This document shows, in pieces, positions 1 through 8,037 of a stretch of 64,000 bases of DNA (its first letter is position 1; each line of letters starts with the position of its first letter). The translations under genes were made by a program, and so were the position numbers. Source of the DNA: Rhizobium sp. SG_E_25_P2 (lineage in GTDB: Bacteria; Pseudomonadota; Alphaproteobacteria; Rhizobiales; Rhizobiaceae); NCBI RefSeq assembly GCF_029892285.1, contig NZ_JARXVM010000011.1, positions 124,001 to 188,000 on the forward strand, given 5' to 3'. A model generated the notes under the pieces. That model did no database searches. It was not told the origin of the DNA and saw only the letters and a program-made list of their open reading frames with translations.

Positions 1-478
1 CGCTGACCGAGAACAGCAGCGAGAACTGCACATTGACGATGTTCTGATCGCCGGTGAGCATCAGGCCTTCGCCCTGGTCGCCGGCCGCGCCGATCTTCTG
101 CTGCTGTTCGGCGACGTTGACCAGTTCGACCGTCTCGACCGGCCACATCACGAAGTGAAGGCCGGGACCGGAAATTTCTTCCTTGGGTTTGCCAAACAGG
201 GATTCCACGCCGCGCTCGTCCGGCTGGACGGTGTAGACGGCGTTGAGCAGCCAAAACACCGCGACAAGGATCAAGACGATGACGAAGATGCCGCCATTCA
301 TGCCGCCAGGGATCATGGTCTTCAACCGATCCTGGCTGCGCCGGATGATCTCTTCGAGATCCGGCGGCGTTCCGCCGCCGCGCGGCCGATTAGGTCCCTG
401 ACCCCAGGGACTCTGGTTCTTGCCGCCGCCGCCGCCGCCCCATGGACCGCCGCCGCCGTTCTGATTGCTCCAGGGCAT
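1..478 (-). CDS. hflK: HflK, SPFH-family regulator of FtsH (5' part only)
   Basis: N-terminal 159 residues of HflK; the rest lies beyond the left edge. HflK and HflC form a membrane complex around the FtsH protease and modulate its activity. The visible part has the family's glycine/proline-rich cytoplasmic head (residues 1-45), one membrane segment at about residues 63-84, then the start of the SPFH (prohibitin-like) domain with the typical phrase QPDERGVE followed by GPGLHF. The ATG at 476-478 is the only sensible start. It follows folA on the same strand after a 125-bp gap, a thyA-folA-hflK order I recall from Rhizobiales genomes. Partial only because of the window boundary. Confidence 0.93.
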   Translation of the reverse strand, partial: MPWSNQNGGGGPWGGGGGGKNQSPWGQGPNRPRGGGTPPDLEEIIRRSQDRLKTMIPGGMNGGIFVIVLILVAVFWLLNAVYTVQPDERGVESLFGKPKEEISGPGLHFVMWPVETVELVNVAEQQQKIGAAGDQGEGLMLTGDQNIVNVQFSLLFSVS

Positions 479-603
479 TCACACCTCTTATTGACAGACC
501 TCAAGACCGACCATGCGCGACAGCCGGCTTCCCGCACACTTTATAGGTATCCACCCCATGTGTTTCAACGACGAGCGCCAGAGAACAGCGTTTTTTGCTG
601 AAA

Positions 604-1122
604 TTATGTCCCTGATACGGATCGCCGCCGGTAGGTGACGAACCGCGTCGGATAGTCGTCCTTTTCGCTGGCCGGCAGTTCCTCCCCGTCGATCGCCTCC
701 CAAAGGTCGGGATCGATCGCCGGAAAGAACGTATCGCCATCGATTTTGCCCAGAATATGGGTGACATGCAGGAGATCGGCCGTCTCGAAAGCCAGCCGGT
801 AGATTTCTCCGCCGCCGATGACGCAGATCTCGTCGGCGCCGAGTCGCCCAGCCTCCTGCGTGGCCAAGGCGACGCCAGCGTCATAGTCATGGACGACCGC
901 CACGCCGTCGGCGGCGAAGTCTCGATTGCGGGTGACGACGATGTTCGTCCGACCGGGCAGCGGCTTGCCGATCGAAGCATAACATTTGCGGCCCATCACC
1001 ACCGGCTTGCCCAGCGTCATGGCCTTGAAGCGTTTGAGATCGGAGGACTGACGCCAAGGCAGGCCGTTGTCGCGCCCGATGACGCCCTTGTCAGCCATGG
1101 CCACCACGATGGAAATCTTCAT
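604..1122 (-). CDS. folA: Dihydrofolate reductase
   Basis: 172 residues, usual length for bacterial DHFR. It reduces dihydrofolate to tetrahydrofolate with NADPH, which recycles the folate oxidised by thymidylate synthase next door. Visible motifs: N-terminal strand with [18 protein letters not shown] (substrate pocket and Met20-loop region), [19 protein letters not shown] (NADPH binding) and [11 protein letters not shown] (glycine-rich cofactor loop). The start ATG overlaps the thyA stop by 4 bp, so the two are probably translationally coupled. Confidence 0.96.
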   Translation of the reverse strand: MKISIVVAMADKGVIGRDNGLPWRQSSDLKRFKAMTLGKPVVMGRKCYASIGKPLPGRTNIVVTRNRDFAADGVAVVHDYDAGVALATQEAGRLGADEICVIGGGEIYRLAFETADLLHVTHILGKIDGDTFFPAIDPDLWEAIDGEELPASEKDDYPTRFVTYRRRSVSGT

Positions 1123-1913
1123 ACAGCCACCGGCGCCTTGATGCTCTCATAGGCCTCATAGCCCACAAGCTCGAAATCCTCGTAGCGAAAGCCGAAAATA
1201 TCCTTGACCGCAGGATTGATCTTCATGACCGGCAACGGTTTCGGCGTCCGGGTGAGCTGCAGCTTCGCCTGCTCGAAATGGTTGGAATAAAGATGCGTGT
1301 CGCCGAGCGTGTGGACGAAATCGCCGGGCTTCAGCCCCGTCACCTGCGCGACCATCATCGTCAGAAGCGCGTAGGCGGCGATGTTGAAGGGCACGCCGAG
1401 GAAAATATCAGCCGAGCGCTGATAGAGCTGGCAGGACAGCCTGCCTTCGGACACATAGAACTGGAACAGGCAATGGCAGGGCGGCAGCGCCATGCGCTCG
1501 ACTTCGGCCGGGTTCCAGGCCGTGACGATATGCCGGCGCGAATTGGGATTGGTCTTGATGGATTCGATCACATTGGCGATCTGGTCGATCTGCCCGCCAT
1601 CGGGCGCCGGCCAGGAGCGCCATTGCGAACCGTAGACCGGGCCGAGATCGCCGTTCTCGTCGGCCCATTCGTCCCAGATCGTCACGCCGTTTTCCTGCAG
1701 ATAGGCGATATTTGTGTCGCCCTTCAGGAACCACAGCAGTTCATGGATGATCGAGCGCAGATGCAGCTTCTTGGTGGTGACGAGCGGAAATCCCTCGGAA
1801 AGATCAAACCGCATCTGGTGGCCGAACACGCCGCGCGTGCCGGTGCCGGTGCGGTCGCCGCGGTCGACGCCGTTGTCCAGAACATGCGACAGGAGATCGT
1901 GATATTGCTTCAT
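1119..1913 (-). CDS. thyA: Thymidylate synthase
   Basis: 264 residues, the same length as the classical enzyme. It makes dTMP from dUMP using methylenetetrahydrofolate, producing dihydrofolate for FolA. Seen: [11 protein letters not shown] (phosphate-binding loop), [20 protein letters not shown], the catalytic cysteine in [13 protein letters not shown], the dUMP-binding [14 protein letters not shown] and the C-terminal KAPVAV. The reading frame is open further upstream, but the ATG at 1911-1913 matches the family N terminus (MKQYHDLL). First gene of a thyA-folA-(hflK) run. Confidence 0.97.
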   Translation of the reverse strand: MKQYHDLLSHVLDNGVDRGDRTGTGTRGVFGHQMRFDLSEGFPLVTTKKLHLRSIIHELLWFLKGDTNIAYLQENGVTIWDEWADENGDLGPVYGSQWRSWPAPDGGQIDQIANVIESIKTNPNSRRHIVTAWNPAEVERMALPPCHCLFQFYVSEGRLSCQLYQRSADIFLGVPFNIAAYALLTMMVAQVTGLKPGDFVHTLGDTHLYSNHFEQAKLQLTRTPKPLPVMKINPAVKDIFGFRYEDFELVGYEAYESIKAPVAV

Positions 1914-2025
1914 GGTCGGCGCTCCGCTTTTTTTGCGTCGCTCCACATATAGGCAAAACCGCCCTGCCCTCAACAATCTCTTGTGCGCGCCCCCAGCTAA
2001 TTGAAGCGGCGGCGCGCCGGCAGGC

Positions 2026-2334
2026 TCAGAGCGTATCGAGCTTTCCTAACTCCCTGGCGACGAGATAGTAGAAGGTCACGCGCGATTTCGCCCGTTCGCC
2101 CGCCATGATCTCGCAGACGGCGTCCACCGCCTGCTTGGCTGCGGGACCGATGACTCCGAGTTTCTTGCCGCACCACTTCTCTTCGACGCGCGCCAGTTCC
2201 CCGGAATCGGACGCCGAGACAAGCGAGGAATCGCGATTGCGCAGCGCGATGCCGAGATGGCGGACGATTTTGGCCACCACCGCCTCATCGGCCGATGCGT
2301 CATATTTCCGGACATTCTCGATATAGTCGCTCAT
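2026..2334 (-). CDS. DUF2853 family protein
   Basis: 102-residue soluble protein that resembles the DUF2853 family, whose function is unknown. Begins [17 protein letters not shown] and is mainly helical and charged, with no signal peptide or membrane segment. It stands alone between thyA (same strand, 112 bp further on) and the divergent ssrA gene. Family assignment is by eye. Confidence 0.75.
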   Translation of the reverse strand: MSDYIENVRKYDASADEAVVAKIVRHLGIALRNRDSSLVSASDSGELARVEEKWCGKKLGVIGPAAKQAVDAVCEIMAGERAKSRVTFYYLVARELGKLDTL

Positions 2335-2490
2335 CGATCCACTCCCTGATCACCACCGACGCAACAGGAGGTGGTGTCGGGGCCTGCGCGCGTCAAGACG
2401 ATGGGGGCGACGATGACGCGACGATGACAACAAGCGAGGAAATCTTCGCCAATCCACTTCCCAAGCCGGCAGCCACGCCCTATATAGACG

Positions 2491-2815
2491 GTGCCGGTTC
2501 GCCGGCTATGGCAATAAACGGGCGGTGAAATAAACCCATTGGACCCGGGGGCGGTACCCGGCGCCTCCACCAAAAACGGCTCAAGACGAGAGCCGCTTTT
2601 GATGGGGGCGAAATAGGATCGACAAGGGCGTAAAGATCGACTTTTTGCTCGGCATGATACCACCGTTATCGGGTCAACAGAGTAGTTGCAAACGACAACA
2701 ACGCTCAGGGTTACGCTGTCGCTGCTTAATCGCGGTGCCAGAAACCCAAATTAAGTCCTTACGGGTAGCACTGTAAGGCGGGGCTCGGAGGCGCCTGGCA
2801 ACAGAAGCCTCCACT
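2491..2815 (+). ncRNA. ssrA: tmRNA, circularly permuted two-piece type
   Basis: Rescues stalled ribosomes and tags the nascent protein. In the permuted alphaproteobacterial layout the acceptor piece comes first: the T-stem/loop CCGGG-GGCGGTA-CCCGG and the CCTCCACCA end at 2572. A removable spacer (2573-2603) follows. The coding piece starts with GGGGGCGAAATAGGATCGAC at 2604, and this 5' end pairs with the acceptor end. The tag frame at 2688-2726 encodes ANDNNAQGYAVAA, stop TAA 2727-2729. The coding piece ends in a GGAGGC...GCCTCC stem (2787-2812). A TATATA box at 2481-2486 would place transcription start near 2491; both outer ends are estimates. Confidence 0.93.
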
Positions 2816-2907
2816 TCTTTCCCCCTCCGCCTGCCGCGCCCGGACGACGAAAAGCTTTGCCAAAGCAACAGAAAATGGCATAGTCAGACCAACATCTGGA
2901 ATTGGAA

Positions 2908-3420
2908 ATGGGAATCGACATGGGGCAGGATCACATCCGCTACGATATTTTGGCACAGGATGCGCTCAGAGGCGTGATCCGCAAGGTGTTGTCGGAAGTC
3001 TCCGCCACGGGCAGCCTGCCGGGCGAACATCATTTCTTCATTACCTTCCTGACCCAGGCGCAGGGCGTGCGGATTTCGCAGCAGTTGAAGTCGAAATATC
3101 CCGAGCAGATGACCATCGTCGTCCAGCACCAGTTCTGGGAACTGAAAGTGCATGAAGCCTATTTCGAAATCGGATTGAGCTTCTCCGACAAGCCCGAGAA
3201 GCTGACCATCCCGTTCGCCGCCGTCCGCGGCTTCTATGATCCCTCGGTGAATTTCGAACTCGAATTCGATGTGTCCATCGGCGAAGAGGCCGATCAGGGC
3301 GCTGAAATCACAGCCTATCCCGTGGCGGGCGAAGAAGCCAAGAGCAGCGAGGAAAAGTCCGAAGACGCCAAGGCTGGCGGCTCCGTGGTCTCGCTCGACG
3401 CATTCCGCAAGAAGAACTGA
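2908..3420 (+). CDS. sspB: SspB, ClpXP adaptor for ssrA-tagged proteins
   Basis: About 170 residues. Binds ssrA-tagged substrates and hands them to ClpXP. It matches alpha-type SspB: HIRYDILAQDALRGVIRKVL at the N terminus, GEHHFFITFLT, a central beta core with MTIVVQHQFWELKV, then an acidic linker (from about residue 135) and a conserved short C-terminal tail VSLDAFRKKN that would dock on ClpX. Possible starts are ATG 2908 and ATG 2920 (MGQDHIRY...), the latter with GGGA 6-7 bases ahead; TTG 2902 is less likely. It lies about 90 bp after ssrA, so tag and tag receptor are encoded together. Confidence 0.93.
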   Translation: MGIDMGQDHIRYDILAQDALRGVIRKVLSEVSATGSLPGEHHFFITFLTQAQGVRISQQLKSKYPEQMTIVVQHQFWELKVHEAYFEIGLSFSDKPEKLTIPFAAVRGFYDPSVNFELEFDVSIGEEADQGAEITAYPVAGEEAKSSEEKSEDAKAGGSVVSLDAFRKKN

Positions 3421-3428
3421 GACGCGCC

Positions 3429-3620
3429 ATGGCGGCCGACATCATCAATCTCCGACAGGCCCGCAAGGCGAAGGCCAGGGTGGAGAAGGAAAAGACGGCC
3501 GACCAGAACCGGGTGAGCTTCGGGCGCACCAAGGCGGAAAAACAATTGACCAAAGCCTTGAATGACAAGGCCGAGCGCGCCCTCGATCAGGGCAAGCTCG
3601 ATCGGCCCGAAAAAGGCTGA
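3429..3620 (+). CDS. DUF4169 family small basic protein
   Basis: 63 residues starting 8 bp after sspB, so probably in one transcript with it. Begins MAADIINLRQARKAKAR and is rich in Lys, Arg and Glu, with predicted long helix and no hydrophobic segment. It resembles the DUF4169 family, usually found beside sspB in alphaproteobacteria; function unknown. Confidence 0.75.
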   Translation: MAADIINLRQARKAKARVEKEKTADQNRVSFGRTKAEKQLTKALNDKAERALDQGKLDRPEKG

Positions 3621-3637
3621 CGCCTCGAATGACCAGT

Positions 3638-3665
3638 GCGGCGCTTGAAGCGCCGCGCCGTTTTC
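3638..3665 (+). terminator. Rho-independent terminator after sspB-DUF4169
   Basis: Stem GCGGCGC (3638-3644), loop TTGAA, GCGCCGC (3650-3656), then GCCGTTTTC. Ends the rightward sspB transcript before the convergent protease gene. Confidence 0.7.
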
Positions 3666-3675
3666 GTTCCAAAAA

Positions 3676-5793
3676 TCAGAAGATGAAGTCGCCGCGATCG
3701 AGATCGGCTGCGTCGACGCCGTCGAGGGTGATGGCGCTATTGGCCGAGATCCGGATCACGGCATCGCCAGCATCCTTCAGGTGATTGTTGATAAGGTCGC
3801 GGAAATTGGTGATCTCCGAGACACGCGACAGATCGATACGATCTGCTTCCGCTTCCGAGAAGTCCATGATCCTGTCGCGACCGCTCTTGGCGGCGAAGCG
3901 GAATGTATCGGCGCCGGCATAACCCCAGAGCGTATCCTTGCCTTCTCCCCCATCCAGCGTGTCGCGGCCGTCGAAAGCATAGATCGTGTCATTGCCCTTA
4001 TACGCCAGGAAAAGGTCATCGCTGTCGGATCCCCAAAGCGTGTCCTTCTTGGATGAACCGCGGATGGTGTTCCAGACGCCGTTCACCGTCACCGTCAGGC
4101 TGCCTTCCGACGTGGCCGAACCATCCGTTACGGTGTAGGCGATGTCGATCTCCGCCTTTTCGCCGCGCGCGAGGTCACTGCCCTGATAGCCCACCCGCAC
4201 CTGGCCATCCTCGATCCAGGCCCAGCCATCGTCGGAGCTTGCGGAGACGGAAATCAGCGTCAAGCCGTCTCCATCCTCGTCGACGTCATTGGCGAGAACG
4301 TCGACCAGAACACTCTTTCCTTCGGCGACGCTGGCGGCGTCGTCAAAAGCCTCCGGCGGCGTATTGTCGTTAGACACGACCAGATCAAACACGTCGGAGG
4401 CGGCGAGTTGGCCGTCGCTGGCCGTCACCCGCACCGAAATCGTTCCGGTGTCTGCAGCGCCCGGAGCGGCGTCGAATGTCAAGGTTTCCGGATTGAAGAC
4501 CAGCCAATCGGGCAGATCCGAGCCGTCTGCGAGTTTCGCCGAATAGGTCAGCGTGTCGCCGTCCGGATCCTCGAACGCGTCGGACGGGATCTCGAAAGAG
4601 AAGCTGGAGCCCGCCGATGCCTGGATATCCGCAACGGCCGCGACCAGCGTCGGCGCGAGATTGTCGGCAAGATTGACCTCGCCATCGCTGAAGGAGAGGA
4701 TTTCGACCTCAACGAGCGTATCCTCGCCTTCGTCGCCGGAAAGCGCCGTCACCGTGTAGGAGCCGTCGCCGGCGGCGTTGATCGCATAGTTGGCGGCGGC
4801 GCCGATGAAGATCGCCGTATCGTTGCCCGCCCCGCCCGTCAACAGGTCGTCGCCGGCTCCCCCGGCAAGGCTGTTGTCGCCGTCATTGCCGGTGATCTCA
4901 TCATCGCCCGCGCCGCCGACCGCGTTCTCGATTACCGCAGTATAGGCGATGGCGATATTGTTGGTCATCTCATTGACGGCCGAAAACGTGCCCGAGATCA
5001 GCGAGATCACGCTTTTGGTCAGGAATCCGCTGAAGTCGAGCGTATCCTCGCCGCCGGAATCGAAGATGGTGAGGATCGGGACTTCATTGATGGTGAAATC
5101 GAAGATGTTGGCGGCAGCGCCAGTGACGGTGCTGTTGAAGCCGTAAACAGTGGCTCCGAGCCGGGTCGTGGTCTCGACGCCATAGATGGACTGGATCGCC
5201 ATGATGTCGTTGAGCATCGCGGTCTGTGGCGAATAGACCTGACCATCCTTCTCCCAATCCGCCCACATCACTTGCCCTTCACCGTCATATTGGTCGGGGC
5301 CGAAATAGGACATGATCGACAGCACGGTGCTGTCCTGATAGCTTGACGGCGCCCAGTTGCCCGAACCGTTATAGTCGCCCATATGGTCGAGACCGAGCGC
5401 ATGACCGAGTTCGTGTATGATGGTCTCATAGCCGTACTGTCCGACGACCGGGTTCTTCACATCGTCGTAGTCGGGATTGAACCAGACGCCACCCGAATTG
5501 GGATAATAAGCATGAGCATAGTCGATACCGGTGGTGGTGTAGGCGATTTCGATATCGGAATCGCTGTCGACCCGCGCGAAATTGGCGGCGATCAACTCGT
5601 CCCAGCCTGTCAGCGCATATTCCACGATCTCGATCTGCGCGTCGTTCATGGCCACGAAGCCGTCCGCCTCGTCCCAGCCGACAAATTGCGATGCATCCAG
5701 CGGAAACGAATAGGTGATTACGTCGCCGGACCAGGAATTGCCGGAATTGAGTTGAGCAAGGACCTGATCAAGTGTCCAGTTTGCCGCCGCCAT
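3676..5793 (-). CDS. Serralysin-like M10 metalloprotease with RTX repeats
   Basis: 705 residues. Probably a secreted zinc endopeptidase. Residues 1-210 form a metzincin catalytic domain with HELGHALGLDH (His127, Glu128, His131, His137) and a Met-turn SIMSYF downstream. A serralysin C-terminal-type region follows, with one RTX block near residue 295 (GGAGDDEITGNDG...GGAGDDLLTGGAGND). Then come cadherin/Ig-like modules (about 385-570; VAEGKSVLVDVLANDVDEDG) and a second RTX-like block (SDDLFLAYKGNDTIYAFDG). There is no signal peptide, as expected for type I secretion, but no ABC exporter lies in the window. Modular and about 200 residues longer than classical serralysins. Confidence 0.85.
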   Translation of the reverse strand: MAAANWTLDQVLAQLNSGNSWSGDVITYSFPLDASQFVGWDEADGFVAMNDAQIEIVEYALTGWDELIAANFARVDSDSDIEIAYTTTGIDYAHAYYPNSGGVWFNPDYDDVKNPVVGQYGYETIIHELGHALGLDHMGDYNGSGNWAPSSYQDSTVLSIMSYFGPDQYDGEGQVMWADWEKDGQVYSPQTAMLNDIMAIQSIYGVETTTRLGATVYGFNSTVTGAAANIFDFTINEVPILTIFDSGGEDTLDFSGFLTKSVISLISGTFSAVNEMTNNIAIAYTAVIENAVGGAGDDEITGNDGDNSLAGGAGDDLLTGGAGNDTAIFIGAAANYAINAAGDGSYTVTALSGDEGEDTLVEVEILSFSDGEVNLADNLAPTLVAAVADIQASAGSSFSFEIPSDAFEDPDGDTLTYSAKLADGSDLPDWLVFNPETLTFDAAPGAADTGTISVRVTASDGQLAASDVFDLVVSNDNTPPEAFDDAASVAEGKSVLVDVLANDVDEDGDGLTLISVSASSDDGWAWIEDGQVRVGYQGSDLARGEKAEIDIAYTVTDGSATSEGSLTVTVNGVWNTIRGSSKKDTLWGSDSDDLFLAYKGNDTIYAFDGRDTLDGGEGKDTLWGYAGADTFRFAAKSGRDRIMDFSEAEADRIDLSRVSEITNFRDLINNHLKDAGDAVIRISANSAITLDGVDAADLDRGDFIF

Positions 5794-5914
5794 ATGAGAT
5801 CCCCCGTGATTCAGTCAGGGATGATTGGGCGCAACCACTAATATTCGGTTGATTTACGACACTGAACTTTCAATGACGGAGTAATTAAACCACTTTCGCG
5901 TCAAAACCGAACAG

Positions 5915-6421
5915 TCACGCCGTTTCCATCGAAACGAGCCGGCCTGAATATTTCGGCTTGGGAAGAGAAGCGTGATAGCGCAGCATGATGGCGATATCCT
6001 GCCGCTGGACCTCGGAGAAATATGCCGCGCGCCCGTCTCCGCAAGCCGTCAGGCCATACACAGCCTCCTCCGCCCCCGCCAGTCGCCCGGCTGCATCGTA
6101 GACTTCCAGATAGACATGCAACATGGAGTCGCCGGCGCCCAGCAGTCGAAAAGCCCCTCGCAACGGCGGCGCTTGCCGCACAGGTTCGAGATAGGTTGTC
6201 AAGCACTGGCGCGGCGCCATTGCGCAGCCGCTTCGCGCGCGATAATCCTCGCCGCAGTCGAGAATGGCAAAGCCTGTTGCTGCGATTCTGTCAAAGACCC
6301 GCGTCATTCCCCAGGATGACAGAGCGCCCGACGGCTGGAACCAGTCCTGTTCGGTGCGCAGTCCATAGGCGATGACGGGCGTATCGAATTTGATGGGATC
6401 GACCAAGGCAGACTCACACAT
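5915..6421 (-). CDS. Probable hotdog-fold thioesterase
   Basis: 168 residues. The middle (RLLGAGDSMLHVYLEVYDAAGRLAGAEEAVYG) resembles hotdog-fold acyl-CoA thioesterases, such as those seen with carnitine-degradation genes, but here the neighbours do not support that pathway. No signal peptide. The ATG at 6419-6421 lies in an AT-rich stretch without a clear Shine-Dalgarno sequence, so translation may be leaderless. Diverges from the FAD oxidase gene. Family call is moderate; substrate unknown. Confidence 0.5.
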   Translation of the reverse strand: MCESALVDPIKFDTPVIAYGLRTEQDWFQPSGALSSWGMTRVFDRIAATGFAILDCGEDYRARSGCAMAPRQCLTTYLEPVRQAPPLRGAFRLLGAGDSMLHVYLEVYDAAGRLAGAEEAVYGLTACGDGRAAYFSEVQRQDIAIMLRYHASLPKPKYSGRLVSMETA

Positions 6422-6442
6422 AAGAAAGTCATAACATTCTTA
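6421..6442. promoter_or_regulatory. Inverted repeat in divergent promoter region
   Basis: TAAGAA-N10-TTCTTA with perfect 6-bp arms, overlapping the thioesterase start codon and followed by AT-rich promoter-like DNA including TATAAT at 6453-6458 on the + strand. Candidate operator for the divergent pair. Confidence 0.4.
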
Positions 6443-6507
6443 TTTATAACGATATAATCAAAGATCAAGCCATTGCGTCACCACGTCGAGCAGGGAGATT
6501 TTAGAAC

Positions 6508-7926
6508 ATGGGCATTTCCAAGATCAAACCGGGGATCCGCAACGAAACCGGCATCGCCGCCGCGACGAGCGCCTATGCTGAAGCCTTCGGGCCGCGTTTC
6601 TCGACCGCGCAAGCCTATCGCAACCAGCATTGCCATACAACCACATGGGTGCCTCCGCAACCACCGGATGGGGTAATTTTCATCCAGGGCGTTGAGGACG
6701 TGAAAACCGCGGTCCGGATCGCCAGCGACCATCGCGTTCCCCTCGTGCCGTTTGGGGCGGGATCGTCGCTGGAGGGGCAGGTCAATGCCGCCTGCGGTGG
6801 ATTTTCGCTCGATTTCAGCCGCATGAACCGTGTCCTCTCGGTCAATACAGAGGATCTCGACTGCACGGTCGAACCGGGGCTGACCCGTGAGGAGCTCAAT
6901 ACGCATCTGCGCGACACTGGCCTGTTTTTCCCGATCGATCCCGGCGCCAACGCCTCGATCGGCGGCATGACCTCGACGCGCGCCTCGGGCACCAATGCCG
7001 TCCGTTACGGCACGATGAAGGACAATGTGCTGGCGCTGACGGTCGTGACCGCGAATGGCGAGGAGATCCGCACCGCGCGACGCGCCCGCAAGTCCTCGGC
7101 CGGCTATGATCTCACCCGGCTTTTCGTCGGCGCGGAAGGCACGCTCGGCGTGATCACCTCGGTGACGCTCAGGCTGCAGGGCATTCCGGAAGAAATAGCC
7201 GGCGGCTACTGCACTTTCCCGTCGCTCAAGCACGCCTCGGAAGCCGTGATCATGACCATCCAGCTCGGCATTCCCGTGGCACGGATCGAACTCATGAATG
7301 CGCCGCAGGTGGCCGCCTGCAATGCCTATTCCGGCCTTAGCCTGCCGGTGCAGCCGTCGCTGTTCGTCGAATTTCACGGCTCGCCCGCCTCGGTGGCGCT
7401 GCAGGTCGAAGCCTTTGGCGAGGTGGCCCGCGACAACGGCGCGACGGGTTATGTCGCGACCTCCAACGCCGAGGAACGCGCCAAGATCTGGAAGGCGCGA
7501 CACAATGTGTTCTGGTCGGTGAAGGCGCTCGCGCCCGGCAAGGCCGTGCTCGCCACCGATGTCTGCGTGCCGATCTCCAGGCTCGCCGACTGCGTGACCG
7601 AAACCGAAGCGGATCTCGATGCGCATGGCCTTGAGGGTCCGATCGTCGGTCATGCCGGCGACGGCAATTTCCACGTCTCGCTGATCGTCGACGACAAGGA
7701 TCCCAGTGAGATCGCCCGCGCCGAGGCCTTCATCGAACGATTGAACGCCCGCGCATTGGCGATGGACGGCACCTGCACTGGCGAACACGGCATCGGACAG
7801 GGCAAGCAGGAGTTTCTCGAGGCCGAACTTGGCGGTGGCGTCGAGCTGATGCGACAGATCAAGACCGCGCTCGATCCGCTCAATATCTTCAACCCCGGAA
7901 AGATCTTCGCGCTCGACCGGGGATGA
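6508..7926 (+). CDS. FAD-binding oxidase, D-lactate/glycolate dehydrogenase (GlcD/Dld) family
   Basis: 472 residues, the usual size for this family. Oxidises a 2-hydroxy acid with FAD. The PCMH-type FAD domain occupies about residues 50-235, with VPFGAGSSLEGQV (pyrophosphate loop) and DPGANASIGGMTSTRASGTNAVRYG. The C-terminal substrate domain ends with the family signature GTCTGEHGIGQGKQEFLE and the closing LDPLNIFNPGKIF. The fused single-chain form without a GlcE or GlcF neighbour suggests D-lactate dehydrogenase (cytochrome type), but the substrate cannot be read from sequence. ATG at 6508 after GGGAGAT. Confidence 0.85.
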   Translation: MGISKIKPGIRNETGIAAATSAYAEAFGPRFSTAQAYRNQHCHTTTWVPPQPPDGVIFIQGVEDVKTAVRIASDHRVPLVPFGAGSSLEGQVNAACGGFSLDFSRMNRVLSVNTEDLDCTVEPGLTREELNTHLRDTGLFFPIDPGANASIGGMTSTRASGTNAVRYGTMKDNVLALTVVTANGEEIRTARRARKSSAGYDLTRLFVGAEGTLGVITSVTLRLQGIPEEIAGGYCTFPSLKHASEAVIMTIQLGIPVARIELMNAPQVAACNAYSGLSLPVQPSLFVEFHGSPASVALQVEAFGEVARDNGATGYVATSNAEERAKIWKARHNVFWSVKALAPGKAVLATDVCVPISRLADCVTETEADLDAHGLEGPIVGHAGDGNFHVSLIVDDKDPSEIARAEAFIERLNARALAMDGTCTGEHGIGQGKQEFLEAELGGGVELMRQIKTALDPLNIFNPGKIFALDRG

Positions 7927-8037
7927 GCCGCCTTCGCGCTTGCGTCATCGGCGTTTTCCCTTAACCTACAATCGACTAGCGCGGCCGGACGGCCCTGCCG
8001 CGACATGTGATCAAAGTGGCCTGAGGAAGACAAGACC

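Noticed and set aside
421-450. GC-only repeat of glycine codons near the hflK start
   Set aside because: Simply encodes the glycine-rich head typical of HflK.
6478-7788. 436-residue open frame antisense to the FAD oxidase
   Set aside because: No motif and typical shadow composition; the sense frame is a clear enzyme.
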